64,000 nucleotides of DNA from Bacteroidales bacterium (GCA_016292015.1 JAEEZY010000031.1:90593-154592); one strand, 5' to 3'. Shown: positions 8,663-17,002, counted from the first letter of the stretch. The notes: generated by a model from the letters alone, not told the origin. Numbers and translations: made by a program.

Positions 8663-9715
8663 TTATAAAGGTAAATAATAAACTCCGTTTTCAACCAGCA
8701 TTTGGGCGAATTCCTGACCTGCAATTAGTCGCACGTTGGATGCTTCGGCATCACGTTTGGCCTGCTCACTGAAGTCGTCGCAGGTCGAGATGACCCACAG
8801 CTGTGACGAGGGCAGTTGACGCCACCTCTCGATGGTTTTCTTGTAGTTTGTTATCTGCGTGACTGCCCATTCGTTGGTGTAGTCTGTGTGTTTTTTTGCT
8901 TGAATGAAAACGGTGAAACCGTTGAGCCTGTCAAAAGTGGCTATAACGTCGGCATCGCCCTCTTCGTGTGTGGTGGAGTTTTTTGCAGGTATTGTGGTCT
9001 CGGCTCCGAGTTGTTGCATATACCACGCCACAAGTTTTTCAAGACTTTGGTCCTTGAGCAGTGTTCTAATATGATTTAGAAGCGTCTTGGATGCATCCTC
9101 TGTGAAAATGCTGCGAAGATTGATTGGCCTGTTTTCCGCATAACGGGCAACCGCATCTTTTACATCTTCCCTTAAGTCATTGATGTCGCAGTTGGTCTGT
9201 TGTATTTTCATACGCGAATAGAGAGCCTGAGATGCGTAGTCTCCACGTGGAATTCCTACAGTCAGCGGCTCCACTTTGCGATAGAAACCCATGTCTATCT
9301 GCTGCCCATCAGGGTAAGCGGGGTACCCTTTACTGTCAAGGGTTGCCTTGTCTCCGTTCCAGTCGATCCACAAATCCTGTACAGATTTGTCTTGGTTGTT
9401 GAAAACAACATCGTCGGCAATGCGATAGACATTGAAACTTCCTGACAGCGGCACCACGACGACATCGCCCTTTTTCATTTTGTTCAAGAATCGCCATAAA
9501 TTGTAGCGGTTTCTCGGTTGCCCCCAACCTGCATCGTTGAACACTTTTTCGAACGAATCCCAGTCCTTTGTCAGCAACGCCTGCTGTTCTGGATTGGAAA
9601 AGTAGCTCCACCCAATCGAAATCAGATTGTGATTCAAAAGCAATCCGTGAGTGAAAGGCCATGCCTTGTCACCACATTTGCAACGATGCATCCAGTAGCT
9701 TTGTTCCTGTTCCAT
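8663..9715 (-). CDS. Mrr-like restriction endonuclease with N-terminal PUA/EVE-like domain
   Basis: Probable modification-dependent (type IV) restriction protein of 350 residues from ATG 9715. An in-frame extension to 9901 is rejected because it reads as a low-complexity leader. The N-terminal 100 residues carry LNHNLISIGW and KKGDVVVVPLSGSFNVYRIADD, the pattern of the EVE/PUA-like reader domain seen in front of Mrr nucleases. The C-terminal half holds GDADVIATF followed by TVFIQAKKH, matching the D...QxK catalytic core of Mrr_cat. A CKCG pair sits near the N-terminus. No methyltransferase lies nearby, in line with a solitary type IV enzyme. DNA cleavage and base-modification specificity are inference. 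It is followed after 10 bp by the BspA-like gene. Confidence 0.8.
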   Translation of the reverse strand: MEQEQSYWMHRCKCGDKAWPFTHGLLLNHNLISIGWSYFSNPEQQALLTKDWDSFEKVFNDAGWGQPRNRYNLWRFLNKMKKGDVVVVPLSGSFNVYRIADDVVFNNQDKSVQDLWIDWNGDKATLDSKGYPAYPDGQQIDMGFYRKVEPLTVGIPRGDYASQALYSRMKIQQTNCDINDLREDVKDAVARYAENRPINLRSIFTEDASKTLLNHIRTLLKDQSLEKLVAWYMQQLGAETTIPAKNSTTHEEGDADVIATFDRLNGFTVFIQAKKHTDYTNEWAVTQITNYKKTIERWRQLPSSQLWVISTCDDFSEQAKRDAEASNVRLIAGQEFAQMLVENGVYYLPL

Positions 9716-10160
9716 CTGTTTTTTTTTCTGCCCCCAAGTCTCCAATGGGACACATACATACAAAAAGAAAGGCATGAGACTTATGTGCTCATGTCCGTCT
9801 TCATTGAGGTATCGGCAAACACCTTTGTAGGAACGGGGTCTTATGGAACATATCTCACGCCTGCCGGTATGCGCTATGCATACACACACAAGCGAAAGCA
9901 TAAATGCTCATCTCCTCCTACCTGAAAGATTTGCCGAAATTTCAATGAAAGGACAAATGTCGCAATGCTTTTCTCGCATACTTACATTCTCTCGTAAGCG
10001 GTTGCAAAAATACAAAAAATATGTTAGATAGGAGGTGGTAGAAGTAAGATGTAAGAAAAAAAAGTCGGGGCGGTATTCTGTTGCCGTCCCGATCTGAAGC
10101 AAAACAAGAGCGTCAGCTCAATATGTGTCAATATTTATCTTTCTTATGTCATAGATATCG
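9716..10160. other. Intergenic leader region
   Basis: No convincing gene. It holds a TAnnTTTG box (10005-10012, minus) that could drive the restriction gene through a leader of nearly 290 nt, and CA/TA-rich low-complexity stretches around 9750-9900. Confidence 0.5.
10005..10012 (-). promoter_or_regulatory. Promoter -7 element upstream of the restriction gene
   Basis: TATTTTTG on minus (TAnnTTTG). No good -33 box. The implied untranslated leader is unusually long (about 285 nt). Confidence 0.45.
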
Positions 10161-10452
10161 TTGTGTTTTCAGTGGAATCACTCATGGAACAAGTCTTTGA
10201 GTTCTTTTTTTATTGTATTCAATACGGAAACATAGCACGTACATGGTTCTGCAACGCCTGGAAATCTATGCTGCCGTATTCCGCATTGCTGAAAAGGTCG
10301 ATGTCAATGGACATCCGATGTCCAAGCCTTAGGCTTAACGAAGTTCCCCCAACAAGACGAAATGAATTAAACATCGGGTCGGACATCTAGCCTGCCAATG
10401 TCTCACACAAATAGGGTGTCACTGTCTCATAGTGAAGTCTGGGAGATGACAT
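10160..10452 (-). pseudogene. Decayed AbiEii/AbiGii-type nucleotidyltransferase toxin gene
   Basis: Reading minus from ATG 10452, the frame gives MSSPRLHYETVTPYLCETLAG, then an in-frame TAG at 10389-10387, then resumes as MSDPMFNSFRLVGGTSLSLRLGHRMSIDIDLFSNAEYGSIDFQALQ in two stretches before a TGA at 10221-10219. The GGTSLSL..HR.S.DIDLF pattern is the GGTxLxL/DxDLF nucleotidyltransferase core of the AbiEii toxin family. Only about 77 codons of an expected 200 or more remain; the rest has degenerated. It overlaps the 3' end of the DUF6922 gene by 26 bp, the usual arrangement of this pair. It is non-functional as read unless the stop is suppressed, which is unlikely. Confidence 0.85.
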
Positions 10453-10699
10453 TTGACAAGTTCTCCTTTACATTTCGATTGAAAATACTGGGCACAAAAT
10501 TGTCGGCGAACTGCTTCAAACGATGCAAACCGTAAAGTTTTACGACAATCTGGCGTTCGTTTTCAGTTCCAAAACCGAATACACGCTCGATAACAAAGTC
10601 TGCGTGACGCTCCCAGTCGATATTATCGAAGTCCGTATCCCAGAATGTAACTGTAGAGAAATCGATCTTTTTCGGAAGGTATGTGGAGCTGTGCCTCAT
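10427..10699 (-). CDS. DUF6922-type small protein, probable partner of the broken AbiEii gene
   Basis: Small protein of 90 residues from ATG 10699; longer in-frame starts at 10735 and 10819 would place the promoter box at 10723-10730 inside or downstream of the start. The core FWDTDFDNIDWERHADFVIERVFGFGTENE is typical of DUF6922 proteins encoded directly before AbiEii-like nucleotidyltransferases in Bacteroidales. It is likely an antitoxin or regulator in that pair (inference by context). Here its toxin gene is broken by a nonsense codon and truncation, leaving the small gene intact. Confidence 0.75.
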   Translation of the reverse strand: MRHSSTYLPKKIDFSTVTFWDTDFDNIDWERHADFVIERVFGFGTENERQIVVKLYGLHRLKQFADNFVPSIFNRNVKENLSNVISQTSL

Positions 10700-10722
10700 G
10701 GGGTTAGTTGTATTTTCATTTG

Positions 10723-10730
10723 CAAAAATA
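10723..10730 (-). promoter_or_regulatory. Promoter -7 element for the DUF6922 gene
   Basis: TATTTTTG on minus (TAnnTTTG), 24 bp before the start at 10699. Confidence 0.55.
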
Positions 10731-10910
10731 CACATTTTTCCGTTTGTGGAAAAATTCACTGTCAATTTCTCTAATCGCTCCCCAAACCTCCCATAAGAAA
10801 TACATACACTATCCCCCAACCCTTCAAGCGAAGCGAACCTTTTTTACTATTAAACTTTATATGGTTCTGCAGTGCATGGAAAGCCAAGCTGCCGTCTCCG
10901 CTTTATGGTT

Positions 10911-11837
10911 TCAAAAATGCTTGCTGCGTTTCAGGAGGTAGGGGATCATCACCTGGTCGAAGCCTCGTTCAACGGCTACTGGGACGTAGTCGATGGCGTA
11001 TTGGATGGTTTTCTGCTTCAGCGTGTCGCGGCGGCGGCGCATCTCGGCGGCGTAGGTGTCGGCGATTTCGGCTGGGTTGAGCCTCAGCTTGCGGTGGGTT
11101 TCGAGGTCGATAAACTCGGTGGGTCGGTTGTCGAAGGCGAGATCCAACTCCTTTGCTTCATCATAGGTATGGAAAAGCAACACCTCGTGTTTGTTGTGCC
11201 GCAGGTGGCGCAAGGCGTCGAGCAGGGCGTCCCAGTCGTCCTGCTTTATGAAGGCGTCGGTGAAAAGCACCACCATTGAGCGTCGGTGGAGACTCTCGGC
11301 TGTGAGGTGCAGCGCTTCGACGAACGAGGTACCTCGTGCTGACGATTCCGACCTATGGTCGGTCGTGAGCAGCGAGTCGAGGATCGAATAGATATGGTGC
11401 TTATGGGCAGCGTTGCTGCGCGTCTCGGTTTGCAGGTCGATGCCGTCGCTGAGAAGCGTGAGGCCGAAGGCGTCGCGCTGGCGTTGCAGCAACTCCACCA
11501 GCATCGCCGCACCATAGACGGCGAAGGTTAGCTTGTTGGGATGCTCGAGGTTGTTCATCCCCTCGACGGGGAAGAGCATAGAACCGCTTTGGTCGATGAG
11601 GAGCTGGCAACGCAGGTTGGTCTCCTCCTCGTAGCGTTTCACATAGAGACGGTCGGTGCGGCCATAGAGCTTCCAGTCGATATTGCGTGTGGATTCGCCG
11701 TTGTTGTACTGCCGATGTTCGGCAAACTCGACCGAGAAGCCGTGAAAAGGACTGCGGTGGAGGCCTGTGATAAAACCCTCCACCACCTGCCGAGCATAAA
11801 GCTCGAGACCTTTGTATCGCTCGACCTGCTCTAACAT
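10911..11837 (-). CDS. DUF58 domain protein (MoxR-associated vWA-like)
   Basis: Cytoplasmic DUF58 protein of 308 residues, usually encoded with a MoxR AAA ATPase and BatA-type membrane proteins; no such partner is present here. Visible are the family block NNGESTRNIDWKLYGRTDRLYVKRYEEETN at about 50-80 (two parts of one motif), then LLIDQSGSM, a MIDAS-like DxSxS metal site, and VVLFTDAF. It may interact with the cell envelope or a MoxR chaperone (family knowledge). Start 11837 fits the conserved LEQVERYKGLELYAR opening. It is separated from trxA by a GTGATTA repeat spacer. Confidence 0.9.
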   Translation of the reverse strand: MLEQVERYKGLELYARQVVEGFITGLHRSPFHGFSVEFAEHRQYNNGESTRNIDWKLYGRTDRLYVKRYEEETNLRCQLLIDQSGSMLFPVEGMNNLEHPNKLTFAVYGAAMLVELLQRQRDAFGLTLLSDGIDLQTETRSNAAHKHHIYSILDSLLTTDHRSESSARGTSFVEALHLTAESLHRRSMVVLFTDAFIKQDDWDALLDALRHLRHNKHEVLLFHTYDEAKELDLAFDNRPTEFIDLETHRKLRLNPAEIADTYAAEMRRRRDTLKQKTIQYAIDYVPVAVERGFDQVMIPYLLKRSKHF

Positions 11838-11850
11838 GGGAGCGGAGACC

Positions 11851-11885
11851 AGTGATTAGTGATTAGTGATTGGTGATTAGTGATT
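11851..11885. repeat. Short heptamer array, GTGATTA units
   Basis: About five head-to-tail copies of a 7-bp unit GTGATTA (one GTGATTG variant) just upstream of the DUF58 start. The same unit makes the longer array at 13836-13912. Confidence 0.85.
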
Positions 11886-11993
11886 TATTCGCTTGATTTA
11901 ATTCGATTCAGAGGTGCTCATGAATGCTAAAGCATTTGACAAATGTAGTCGCCGACCACGAACCACTGACTAACGACTGCCGACTAATTTAAA

Positions 11994-12302
11994 TTACAAC
12001 AGGGCGTTGAGTTTCTCAGTGAGAGTGTTCTTTGCCACAAGGCCTACGCATTTGTCAACTGCCTGACCGCCTTTGAAGAACAGCACGGTCGGGACGCTGC
12101 GGATGCGGAACTGAGCGGCGAGGTTGGCACATTCGTCAACGTCGGCTGTGCCTATTACGGCACGCCCTTCATATTCCTTGGCGACCTCTTCAACTATGGG
12201 TGCGAGGGCTTTGCAAGGTCCACACCATGTGGCGCCGAAATCGACCATTACGGGTTTGTCGCTCTTGAGGAGTTCTTCGAAGTTTTGCTCTGTGATTGTC
12301 AT
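11994..12302 (-). CDS. trxA: Thioredoxin
   Basis: Cytoplasmic disulfide reductase of 102 residues. It contains the active site WCGPC at about 27-31 in VDFGATWCGPCKALAP, the cis-proline region RSVPTVLFF, and a terminal helix. Length and motifs are standard. A well-formed promoter (12346-12377) lies 44 bp upstream, so it is transcribed by itself. No thioredoxin reductase is nearby. Confidence 0.96.
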   Translation of the reverse strand: MTITEQNFEELLKSDKPVMVDFGATWCGPCKALAPIVEEVAKEYEGRAVIGTADVDECANLAAQFRIRSVPTVLFFKGGQAVDKCVGLVAKNTLTEKLNALL

Positions 12303-12345
12303 GGTTATTAATGTTTTATTGATTTATATTCTGGAATAGCAGGTG

Positions 12346-12377
12346 CAAAGGTAGCAAATAATTACGGAATCAGCAAA
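12346..12377 (-). promoter_or_regulatory. Bacteroidetes-type promoter for trxA
   Basis: On minus, TTTG (12374-12377), 20 bp, then TACCTTTG (12346-12353). Confidence 0.7.
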
Positions 12378-12428
12378 TACAGAACCATTGAATTTGCATC
12401 TATCTACAAACCATCGCATTAACGCATG

Positions 12429-13736
12429 CTACCTCAGCCATGCCCGTGGATTCATGCTGTTGCGGTCGTTCCATATTTGGAAGCTGAACTCCGCAGTGCC
12501 GCTGCCGTCACCGTTCCACACGGTTCCGAGTGTCTGGCGTGCGTTAACCTTGGCCCCTTCTTTCACACTGACAGATTGCATATTGGCATAGACAGTCATG
12601 TAGTCGCCGTGACGCACAATAACCCCTTTTGCACCAGAAGGAGTGGTAAAGACACGTGTCACCTTGCCGTTGGCGACACAGATCACCGTCGATCCGGCAG
12701 CACAGCTCAGATCCAATCCGTTGTTCATATTCACTCCGCCGGAGGCGTGGGTGTATTTGCCGTATTCGCGAACAACACTCTTGTAGCTTACAGGCCACGG
12801 GAGACGACCTTTCACTGCCGAGAACTCGGCGCTTTCGGGACTTTCGCTCACCACAGGTTTGGGTGTGGTGGCGGCTGATGTGGCAGGTTTGGTGGTAGTC
12901 GTTGTGGTAGTCGTTGTGGTGTTTTTCCCAGCGGCCGCCGCCTTACGCTCGGCCTCCTTGCGGGCGGCTTCTTTGCGGGCCGCCTCGGCACGACGGGCTT
13001 TGGCTATCTCTTCGTTCACGATCTTCTGTATCTGCTTCTGCAACTGCTGGCGCTGTTTCTCTTTCTGGCTTATCTGTTTGCTGAGGTTCTGCTCTTGCTT
13101 TTTCGATGCGTTGAGCGACTGCTGACGTTGTTGCTGCTCCTTCGCCAGGAGAGCTTTGTTCTGGTTTTCCTTAAGCAGGAGTGTATTCTGCTCGGCACGT
13201 TGATGCCCAAGCTGGTCGGCAGCGGCCTGCAGGGCTTCTTGACACGAGGCAATCTCGGCCGCCTGCATCTTGCGATAGTCGCTGTAGTCCTTGTAACACT
13301 TCAGTTTAAGGTAGGAGCGATTGTATGTCTCGTGGTCGAATACAAGGCCCTGCTTGTTGAGGTTCATCTGACTACGGTACATAGCATTGACCACTTTGGC
13401 ATATTCCACCTTCAAACTGTCGATATGCGACCTCATCATAGAGATGCTATCCTTGGTCTGCCCTATCTGCTGGTCGAGCATCTGGATTTGAGTGCCCAGG
13501 TTGTTTATCAGTTTCGTGCGCTCATCAATCTTTTTATTGAGAGTGTTCAGTTGAGCGGTGTTGAGTTTGGTGTTTTTCTTCGCACTAGCCAGTTCGCTGT
13601 TGAGACGTTTTATCTCTTTTTCGAGTTTTGTTTTCTCGTTTTCGAGTTGCTTTTTCGACTGACCATTGGCCGGCAACCATACACACACTGCGACAAGAAG
13701 CGCGATAACGGCTATTATTTTATGATTTTTACACAT
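12429..13736 (-). CDS. EnvC-like murein hydrolase activator with degenerate LytM domain
   Basis: Periplasmic factor of 435 residues that probably activates cell-separation amidases. Start 13736 gives a signal peptide (IIAVIALLVAVCVWLPANGQ); the promoter box at 13762-13769 argues against the longer start. Residues about 27-265 are long charged coiled coils, followed by an Ala/Lys/Glu-rich stretch and a ten-threonine linker. The C-terminal LytM/M23 domain (about 320-435) has lost catalytic residues: NNGLDL replaces HxxxD and FSFQIW replaces HxH, while HGDYMTVYANM is kept. Loss of zinc ligands is the hallmark of EnvC-type activators rather than active endopeptidases (family knowledge). Confidence 0.9.
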   Translation of the reverse strand: MCKNHKIIAVIALLVAVCVWLPANGQSKKQLENEKTKLEKEIKRLNSELASAKKNTKLNTAQLNTLNKKIDERTKLINNLGTQIQMLDQQIGQTKDSISMMRSHIDSLKVEYAKVVNAMYRSQMNLNKQGLVFDHETYNRSYLKLKCYKDYSDYRKMQAAEIASCQEALQAAADQLGHQRAEQNTLLLKENQNKALLAKEQQQRQQSLNASKKQEQNLSKQISQKEKQRQQLQKQIQKIVNEEIAKARRAEAARKEAARKEAERKAAAAGKNTTTTTTTTTTKPATSAATTPKPVVSESPESAEFSAVKGRLPWPVSYKSVVREYGKYTHASGGVNMNNGLDLSCAAGSTVICVANGKVTRVFTTPSGAKGVIVRHGDYMTVYANMQSVSVKEGAKVNARQTLGTVWNGDGSGTAEFSFQIWNDRNSMNPRAWLR

Positions 13737-13761
13737 AAAACACCAAAGTAAAATACAATGG

Positions 13762-13769
13762 CAAAAGTA
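13762..13769 (-). promoter_or_regulatory. Promoter -7 element for the EnvC-like gene
   Basis: TACTTTTG on minus (TAnnTTTG), 25 bp before the start. Confidence 0.55.
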
Positions 13770-13775
13770 TAAACA

Positions 13776-13810
13776 AAAAGCGGACAGCACCGTATGCCAT
13801 CCGCTTTTTT
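13776..13810 (-). terminator. Terminator downstream of the phosphofructokinase gene
   Basis: Stem AAAAAGCGGA/TCCGCTTTTTT with a partly paired interior. On minus it lies after the pfp gene and before the EnvC-like promoter; it is flanked by A and T runs on both sides. Confidence 0.65.
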
Positions 13811-13835
13811 ATCAAACTCGTGGTGTTGATATGTT

Positions 13836-13912
13836 GGTGATTGGTGATTAGTGATTAGTGATTAGTGATTAGTGATTAGTGACTAGTGATTAGTGATTAG
13901 TGATTAGTGACT
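13836..13912. repeat. Heptamer array, GTGATTA about 11 copies
   Basis: Uninterrupted 7-bp periodicity with single-base variants (GTGACTA, GTGATTG). It continues into CGACCACTGACTAC-type words up to 13950. It fills most of the spacer between pfp and its terminator. Confidence 0.92.
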
Positions 13913-13953
13913 AGCGGCCACCGACCACTGACTACCGACCACTTCCCACTCAC

Positions 13954-15183
13954 CTACCAGTTCAGGATTTTCTTGAAGTCGTAGGCTTCGGGGTTGGCGA
14001 CGTATTTCTTCGCTGCCTCGTAGTCGGCAGGTGTGACATAATCCATAATGTCATCGACATACGACTGAACCTTGTTGCTGTTCACATTCACAAGGCGCGG
14101 CGGAATCTTGCCGGTCACCGGGTCTTGCAGGTCTTTGAGGTAGAGCGGAGCAACGTTGCCAAGCTGATCCACATACACCATACAACCCGTGCAGCCGTCG
14201 TTGAAGAGCTTGTGAACACCCATTCCCATCAGCGAGCAGTAGGTAAGGTCGTAAGCTATGGGCGTGTGGCAGCGTATCTCGTAGCCGATTTCCACCGGGC
14301 GGGTTTTCACCTTAAGTCCGAGTTCCTTGACCTTGCGCTCGAGGAGGTCGTTGAAGATGTGAGCCTTCGACACCTTGCCGAGTTCGGGGTGTCCGTGCTC
14401 GTCGTAGCTGAAGTGTATGCCGCTGTTCTTTATCTCCTCGTCGCTGAGCGAATGGAACACGCCCTCCGAAATCATCGCAGCGCCGTAGTTGATGCCCATA
14501 AGCTTACGCTTGATGATGCAGGAAACCACCATGTTGATGATTTTATCGACGGTTATCTCGGTCTTGTTGAAGAACTCGGGTATGATGACCATCGGGTAAT
14601 GGCAGGCGCCAGCTATGCCGAGTGCGAGGTGTCCGGCAGAACGGCCCATGGCACTCACCACAAACCAGTTCTCGCTGGTGCGGGCATCCTCCATCACAGC
14701 GGTGGCAAGCACGCAACCCTGTGCCTTTGCGCTGTTGTATCCAAAGGTGGGGCTGGAGTTGGGCAATGGCAGGTCATTGTCGATGGTCTTGGGCACGTGG
14801 ATGTTGGCGATGGGATAGTGCTTATCGGCGAGGAACTTGGCTATGCGGTTTGCCGTAGAGGCGGTGTCGTCGCCACCGACGGTGACCAGCAGTTTAATCT
14901 CGTTTTTGGTGAAAAGCTCGAGGTTGAAGCGCTGCTCGAAGTCTTCGGGTGTAGGTTTGAAGCGGCTCATCTTAAGAATGCTGCCACCCTTGTTGAAGAT
15001 TTCGTCGGCAGTCAGGAAGTCGAGGTCCTGCATACGCGGTTTGTCGGTGAACAGGGCGCTGTAGCCGCCGTGAAGCCCTATGACGCGGAAACCGTCGCGC
15101 AGGAAAGTTTTTGCCACTGAGGCGACAACGGTGTTCATTCCAGGGGCAGGACCGCCACCTGTGAGGATTGCTATTGATTTCAT
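13954..15183 (-). CDS. pfp: 6-phosphofructokinase, probably pyrophosphate-dependent
   Basis: Glycolytic enzyme of 409 residues that phosphorylates fructose 6-phosphate. Motifs: GGGPAPGMN at about 9-17, VTVGGDDTAST at about 101-111, PKTIDND at about 132-138, and AMGRSAGHLAL. The second Asp in GGDD and the Lys in PKTIDND are the residues that in this family block ATP and favour pyrophosphate as phosphoryl donor (ATP enzymes have GGDG and PGTIDND). A reversible PPi enzyme is therefore inferred. The N-terminus at 15183 (MKSIAILTGGG) is conserved. It is followed by a GTGATTA array and a terminator. Confidence 0.92.
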   Translation of the reverse strand: MKSIAILTGGGPAPGMNTVVASVAKTFLRDGFRVIGLHGGYSALFTDKPRMQDLDFLTADEIFNKGGSILKMSRFKPTPEDFEQRFNLELFTKNEIKLLVTVGGDDTASTANRIAKFLADKHYPIANIHVPKTIDNDLPLPNSSPTFGYNSAKAQGCVLATAVMEDARTSENWFVVSAMGRSAGHLALGIAGACHYPMVIIPEFFNKTEITVDKIINMVVSCIIKRKLMGINYGAAMISEGVFHSLSDEEIKNSGIHFSYDEHGHPELGKVSKAHIFNDLLERKVKELGLKVKTRPVEIGYEIRCHTPIAYDLTYCSLMGMGVHKLFNDGCTGCMVYVDQLGNVAPLYLKDLQDPVTGKIPPRLVNVNSNKVQSYVDDIMDYVTPADYEAAKKYVANPEAYDFKKILNW

Positions 15184-15313
15184 GGTGATATATGTTTTAA
15201 AGTTAAAGAGTTCGAAAGTTTTAGAGTTTAAAGTTCACAAGGTTCGTTTCGCTTAAAAGGTTGAAATGGTTGAAACGGGTTCGCTTGATAAGTTACATTT
15301 GTCTAACCAATAA

Positions 15314-16255
15314 TTACTTATATACATACTCCGTAACGGTGGTCTCTTTGACCGGGTAGTAGTTTCCTTGCTTCTTTTGCATTGTGCAGGTGCACGAGGT
15401 TGGATAGTCGGAGCCTTGATATTCGTAACTGTAGCTGTAGGACTCGAGCGTCTCGCCGACATAGACCATCTTTGCCGAGAGAAGGTTGTTCACGCTGCCG
15501 TAGAGCGGCACCGACACACAACTCAACTCGCTCTTGGCCCAGAAGTTGCGCATCGGATTTTTCTTGTCGTCGTAGGTATAGGACCACCAACCCTGGGCTT
15601 TGCCGTCATAGTAAGAGGTAACCGATGTGATATTGTCGTCGGTCCATTCTATCGCTATCCGCTCGGAGAGGAGTTCTTCTTGGGCGGCGTCGGGAGGGGC
15701 ATCCTTGGAGTTGGCAAGCCTGTAGGCGGTGTAGGGAGCGAAAAGCAAAGCGCCCTCAAGGCAACGCGGGTCAAGATGTTTTTTCATGCTGTAGAAGTGA
15801 GTGGTGGCATCGACAATCTTGCCGTCCTTATGCTTCAAAAATGTAGAGCTGTAGAGAGAGCCGTCGAGATAGAATTCTATGGTTTGCAATTCCTTGCCGA
15901 GATAAGAGAACACGGTTTCGGAGGAATTGTCACGATTATGCTTCTCCACCAGAAGGGCGCCGTCGTAGGAGAAAGCGTCGGTGCCAGCGGAGTAGCCGTC
16001 GCGGAGAGTGTATTTAATAGAATAGAGCTTGCCGCGGTCCCAGGTCCACTCCTCGCTCTTGTATCGAGGCTCGGCGTAATCGACATTCTCCCACGCCCCC
16101 GTCTCCTCGTTTTGAGACATGTAGGTCCCGGTGCGAGTGGTATATACCTCGGCAATCTTCTTCTTGGCAGAATAGACGCCTTCGGCTTTTTCGCAACCTG
16201 TAAATAGGAGAGCGATCAGCACGGTGGCTAACAACAGACGGGGCTTTGCTGTCAT
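15314..16255 (-). CDS. Uncharacterised lipoprotein
   Basis: I do not recognise the family. It has 313 residues with a lipoprotein signal (LLATVLIALLFTGC, Cys at about 21), so it should be membrane-anchored. The rest is rich in Tyr, Ser and beta-prone segments (WENVDYAEPRYKSEEWTWDRGKL, TSYYDGKAQGWWSYTYDD) resembling YD/RHS-like beta-strand repeats, but no clear domain can be named. It starts 3 bp after the stop of the beta-barrel gene upstream, so the two form an operon. The spacer after it (15184-15313) is filled with short AAGTTT/GTTCG-type words. Confidence 0.85.
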   Translation of the reverse strand: MTAKPRLLLATVLIALLFTGCEKAEGVYSAKKKIAEVYTTRTGTYMSQNEETGAWENVDYAEPRYKSEEWTWDRGKLYSIKYTLRDGYSAGTDAFSYDGALLVEKHNRDNSSETVFSYLGKELQTIEFYLDGSLYSSTFLKHKDGKIVDATTHFYSMKKHLDPRCLEGALLFAPYTAYRLANSKDAPPDAAQEELLSERIAIEWTDDNITSVTSYYDGKAQGWWSYTYDDKKNPMRNFWAKSELSCVSVPLYGSVNNLLSAKMVYVGETLESYSYSYEYQGSDYPTSCTCTMQKKQGNYYPVKETTVTEYVYK

Positions 16256-16258
16256 GGG

Positions 16259-16906
16259 TTATTTTTCTTTCTTGTCGAATTTCTCGAAATGGTAGGCGAC
16301 GCCGAGTGTCAACATGTCGCGTTTGATGCGGCGCTTGCCCCAAAATCGGTGACCGGAGGAGAGCATCTCGCGGTTGAAGGCGAGACGCAAGCCAAACTGA
16401 CGGAAGCGGAACTCAAGCCCCATGTCGAGGGCCAGGTTCACGGCTCCAGTGCGGTGGTAGGCGGCGTCCTTGTAGTAGGCATCAGTGAATTGTATGCCCT
16501 TCATCTCGCCAAAGGTCAAGCCCACGCTGGGGCCGGCGAAGACGACAAAATGGAGCTGGGAAGCGGGGTCGAAAGTGTAGTTGACGTGAGCTGGCACGAA
16601 GATATCGTACTCCTGAAAGCCGGGGTCGGTCACAACGGCTTTGGCTTGTGACTCCGCCTGCTTGGTGCGAAGGGATGACACCGTGTTTTGCGTCATCATG
16701 GACATCTGAACGGCGACACCGGTACGGATGCCGAGCTGCTCGACGAGATGGAAGTTGTATCCGGCTTCGATATGTCCACCGTGCATGAGGATAGTGGTCT
16801 TGCTGGCGCGCTCAATGACCAGGGAGTAGCCGCCGTGGACGTCGAACTGCGCCCTGGCCGCAAGGGATAGCGACACCAAAGCCAACAATATGTAGAGACG
16901 TTTCAT
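16259..16906 (-). CDS. Outer membrane beta-barrel protein, porin-like
   Basis: Small outer membrane barrel of 215 residues. Start 16906 (MKRLYILLALVSLSLAARAQ) gives a clean signal peptide; an ATG four codons upstream is less likely. Alternating aromatic/polar strands run through the mature part (HGGYSLVIE, IEAGYNFHLVEQLGIRTGVAVQM, VFAGPSVGLTFG, LDMGLEFRFRQFGLRLAFNREM, MLTLGVAYHFEKF), the pattern of the outer-membrane-beta-brl family. Function is unknown. It is the first gene of a tight two-gene operon with the lipoprotein gene downstream, which suggests they act together in the envelope (inference). Confidence 0.85.
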   Translation of the reverse strand: MKRLYILLALVSLSLAARAQFDVHGGYSLVIERASKTTILMHGGHIEAGYNFHLVEQLGIRTGVAVQMSMMTQNTVSSLRTKQAESQAKAVVTDPGFQEYDIFVPAHVNYTFDPASQLHFVVFAGPSVGLTFGEMKGIQFTDAYYKDAAYHRTGAVNLALDMGLEFRFRQFGLRLAFNREMLSSGHRFWGKRRIKRDMLTLGVAYHFEKFDKKEK

Positions 16907-16928
16907 CTCGATGTGCAAATTAACAAAA

Positions 16929-16961
16929 AGAAGCCGCCCAGTTTGCAGACAGGCGGCTTCT
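16929..16961 (-). terminator. Terminator of the HU gene
   Basis: Stem AGAAGCCGCC/GGCGGCTTCT followed on minus by TTTTTG, placed about 40 bp after the HU stop. Confidence 0.8.
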
Positions 16962-17002
16962 CATTTGCTTGTCATGACTCACCTGTCACGACCAGACACG
17001 AC

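Noticed and set aside
9716..9901. N-terminal extension of the restriction protein
   Set aside because: Translation is Cys/His/Arg-rich low complexity without homology-like features; ATG 9715 fits the reader-domain start better.
13836..13912. Heptamer array considered as a CRISPR array
   Set aside because: There are no spacers and the unit is only 7 bp; no cas genes are present.
14125..15120. 331-codon open frame antisense to phosphofructokinase
   Set aside because: Shadow; no recognisable protein features.
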